The position numbers and the translations under genes are program-made. Positions 6,698-7,717 of a stretch of DNA of 7,717 nucleotides are shown piece by piece (positions within the stretch are counted from its first letter, which is position 1; each line of letters begins with the position of its first letter). The DNA is taken from the NCBI GenBank assembly GCA_009786775.1, contig WQRL01000073.1, positions 1 to 7,717 of the forward strand. Direction: 5' to 3'. Source of the stretch: Oscillospiraceae bacterium (GTDB taxonomy: Bacteria; Bacillota; Clostridia; Oscillospirales; Oscillospiraceae). Under the pieces are notes generated by a model. That model was not told where the DNA came from and made no database searches. It saw only the letters and a list, made by a program, of their open reading frames with translations.

Positions 6698-7714
6698 TTA
6701 CACCGCCCCCCATTTTACTACGTTTGCCGCCCATGTGTAGCCTATTCCGGCAGCTAACATTACAATATTATCTCCATCTTTGAGCTTGCCTGATTTGCGT
6801 GCAAGGTCAATAGAAAGAATCTGGTCAATTTGCCCTAAGTGCCCGTAGTCTTCAAGATAGATGCTCTGCTCAGGGGTCAGGCCGTTTGACTCAAGAAATG
6901 CCAAGTGTGCTGAGCGCTTAAAGTGAAGCATTGCCAAGTAGTCAATCCGCTTGTCGATTTTGGACTTCTCAAAGGCCTTGTCTATACACTCAATCCAGTT
7001 TACGGATGAAACCTCTTTTAGCCTATTTTTCATAATATCGGGTTCCATTACGCGCAGGATATAATATTGGTCGAAATTCTCAGGTGTGACGGGCTCCTCC
7101 GTGCCTCCTATGCGCACGCCAGCTGAGCGGGATAGGGAGCCGTCTGAGATTATATGGCTTCCAAGCACGAGGTTTTTGCCCAGGTTCTTCCTTAGTATCA
7201 TAGCTCCGCCGCCTGCTGCTAAGTCGAACATGAATGAAGTTTCGCTATCTTCATAGTCCACTAGGTCGCCGTTGCGGTATCCGCCTGCTATGAGGATTGT
7301 GTTTATGCTCTCGTCAGCCAGGAGCATGTCCTTGGCAATTTTGACAGCCGATACGCAGGTGCAGCATCTGTTCTGGATGTCGATGCCCCAGGCGTTAACT
7401 GCGCCGATGCCTTCAATGGTGTAGTTTGCGGACGTTGTGAGGGGGTATTCCTTCCACTCCTCAGTCATGCAAAGTACCACATCAATCTCCTTGGCATCTA
7501 TTGCAGCATCTTTTAGAGCAGCTTGTGCGGCGTAAAGCCCCATGGCCTGTGCTCCGTCACCGTCGCCCGGGATGGGCTTGCGGATGACGCCAAGTTTATC
7601 TATAACAGCCTGCTCTGACCAGACGCCCTTGGTTTTGTCGGAAATGTCCTTTGCGGTCATAATGTTTTTCGGCAAATAAACGCCGAGCCCTGCAATGCCT
7701 ACATGATTTTCCAT
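6698..7714 (-). CDS. KAS III/FabH-like thiolase-superfamily enzyme with atypical active site
   Basis: A 338-residue thiolase-fold protein of FabH-like length. VGIAGLGVYLPKNIMTAKDI at the start and the C-terminal LAAGIGYTWAA (FabH: GGGFTWG) mark the family. The region IDIQNRCCTCVSAVKIAKDML aligns D112 with the FabH Asp five residues before its catalytic Cys, which makes C117 the likely nucleophile; C118 and C120 are adjacent. H264 in AMLHFKRSAH takes the place of the FabH His in PHQAN. Where FabH has the catalytic Asn in HGNTS, this protein has YGHLGQ with H292. Decarboxylating condensation normally needs that Asn, so acyl transfer or an unusual condensation is possible. The ATG lies 3 nt from the window edge and its ribosome binding site is outside. 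The lipoprotein gene follows 83 nt downstream on the same strand. The name 3-oxoacyl-ACP synthase III would overstate what is known; a specialised acyltransferase or biosynthetic KAS III is equally possible. Confidence 0.87.
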   Translation of the reverse strand: MENHVGIAGLGVYLPKNIMTAKDISDKTKGVWSEQAVIDKLGVIRKPIPGDGDGAQAMGLYAAQAALKDAAIDAKEIDVVLCMTEEWKEYPLTTSANYTIEGIGAVNAWGIDIQNRCCTCVSAVKIAKDMLLADESINTILIAGGYRNGDLVDYEDSETSFMFDLAAGGGAMILRKNLGKNLVLGSHIISDGSLSRSAGVRIGGTEEPVTPENFDQYYILRVMEPDIMKNRLKEVSSVNWIECIDKAFEKSKIDKRIDYLAMLHFKRSAHLAFLESNGLTPEQSIYLEDYGHLGQIDQILSIDLARKSGKLKDGDNIVMLAAGIGYTWAANVVKWGAV

Positions 7715-7717
7715 GAA

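Noticed and set aside
1..7717. Mobile element, CRISPR array, tRNA/rRNA or defence system
   Set aside because: No transposase, integrase, regularly spaced repeats, cloverleaf or known defence-gene motifs were recognised on either strand.

Overview
The window looks like a chromosomal segment of an anaerobic Firmicute, most likely a Clostridia-type organism. This is inferred from an Rrf2 regulator followed by a group I NifS desulfurase and a short clostridial-style NifU scaffold, strong AGGAGG-like ribosome binding sites, a short Thermotoga/clostridia-type NadA, and a lipobox on the solute-binding protein. Base composition is moderate and similar throughout. There is no sign of mobile elements, CRISPR arrays or RNA genes.

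Left module (1-4316, + strand): five genes in one direction with gaps of 23, 77, 24 and 40 nt and no visible terminator between them. They are an IscR-like Rrf2 regulator (5' end outside the window), cysteine desulfurase nifS, Fe-S scaffold nifU, quinolinate synthase nadA and O-acetylhomoserine sulfhydrylase metY. A coherent reading is a sulfur/Fe-S operon. NifS takes sulfur from cysteine, NifU assembles the cluster, NadA is a [4Fe-4S] client needed for NAD synthesis, and MetY fixes sulfide into homocysteine. The Rrf2 protein probably senses Fe-S status.

Boundary (4317-4464): a very long hairpin (25 possible pairs) lies between metY and the convergent hydrolase gene and probably stops transcription from both sides.

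Right module (4465-7714, - strand): in transcription order, a divergent FabH/KAS III-like thiolase-fold enzyme (start at 7714), a Leu/Ile/Val-type ABC-transporter lipoprotein and an alpha/beta hydrolase. A hairpin separates the lipoprotein gene from the hydrolase gene, and a promoter/operator-like site lies before the lipoprotein gene. The substrate is unknown. The combination suggests uptake of a small carboxylate or acyl compound plus acyl-transfer and ester/thioester hydrolysis. The KAS III-like enzyme keeps Cys and His but has His where FabH has the catalytic Asn, which makes it the least conventional protein here.

No clear new defence or mobile system was found. The most useful leads are the atypical KAS III cluster and the placement of nadA and metY in an isc-type operon.
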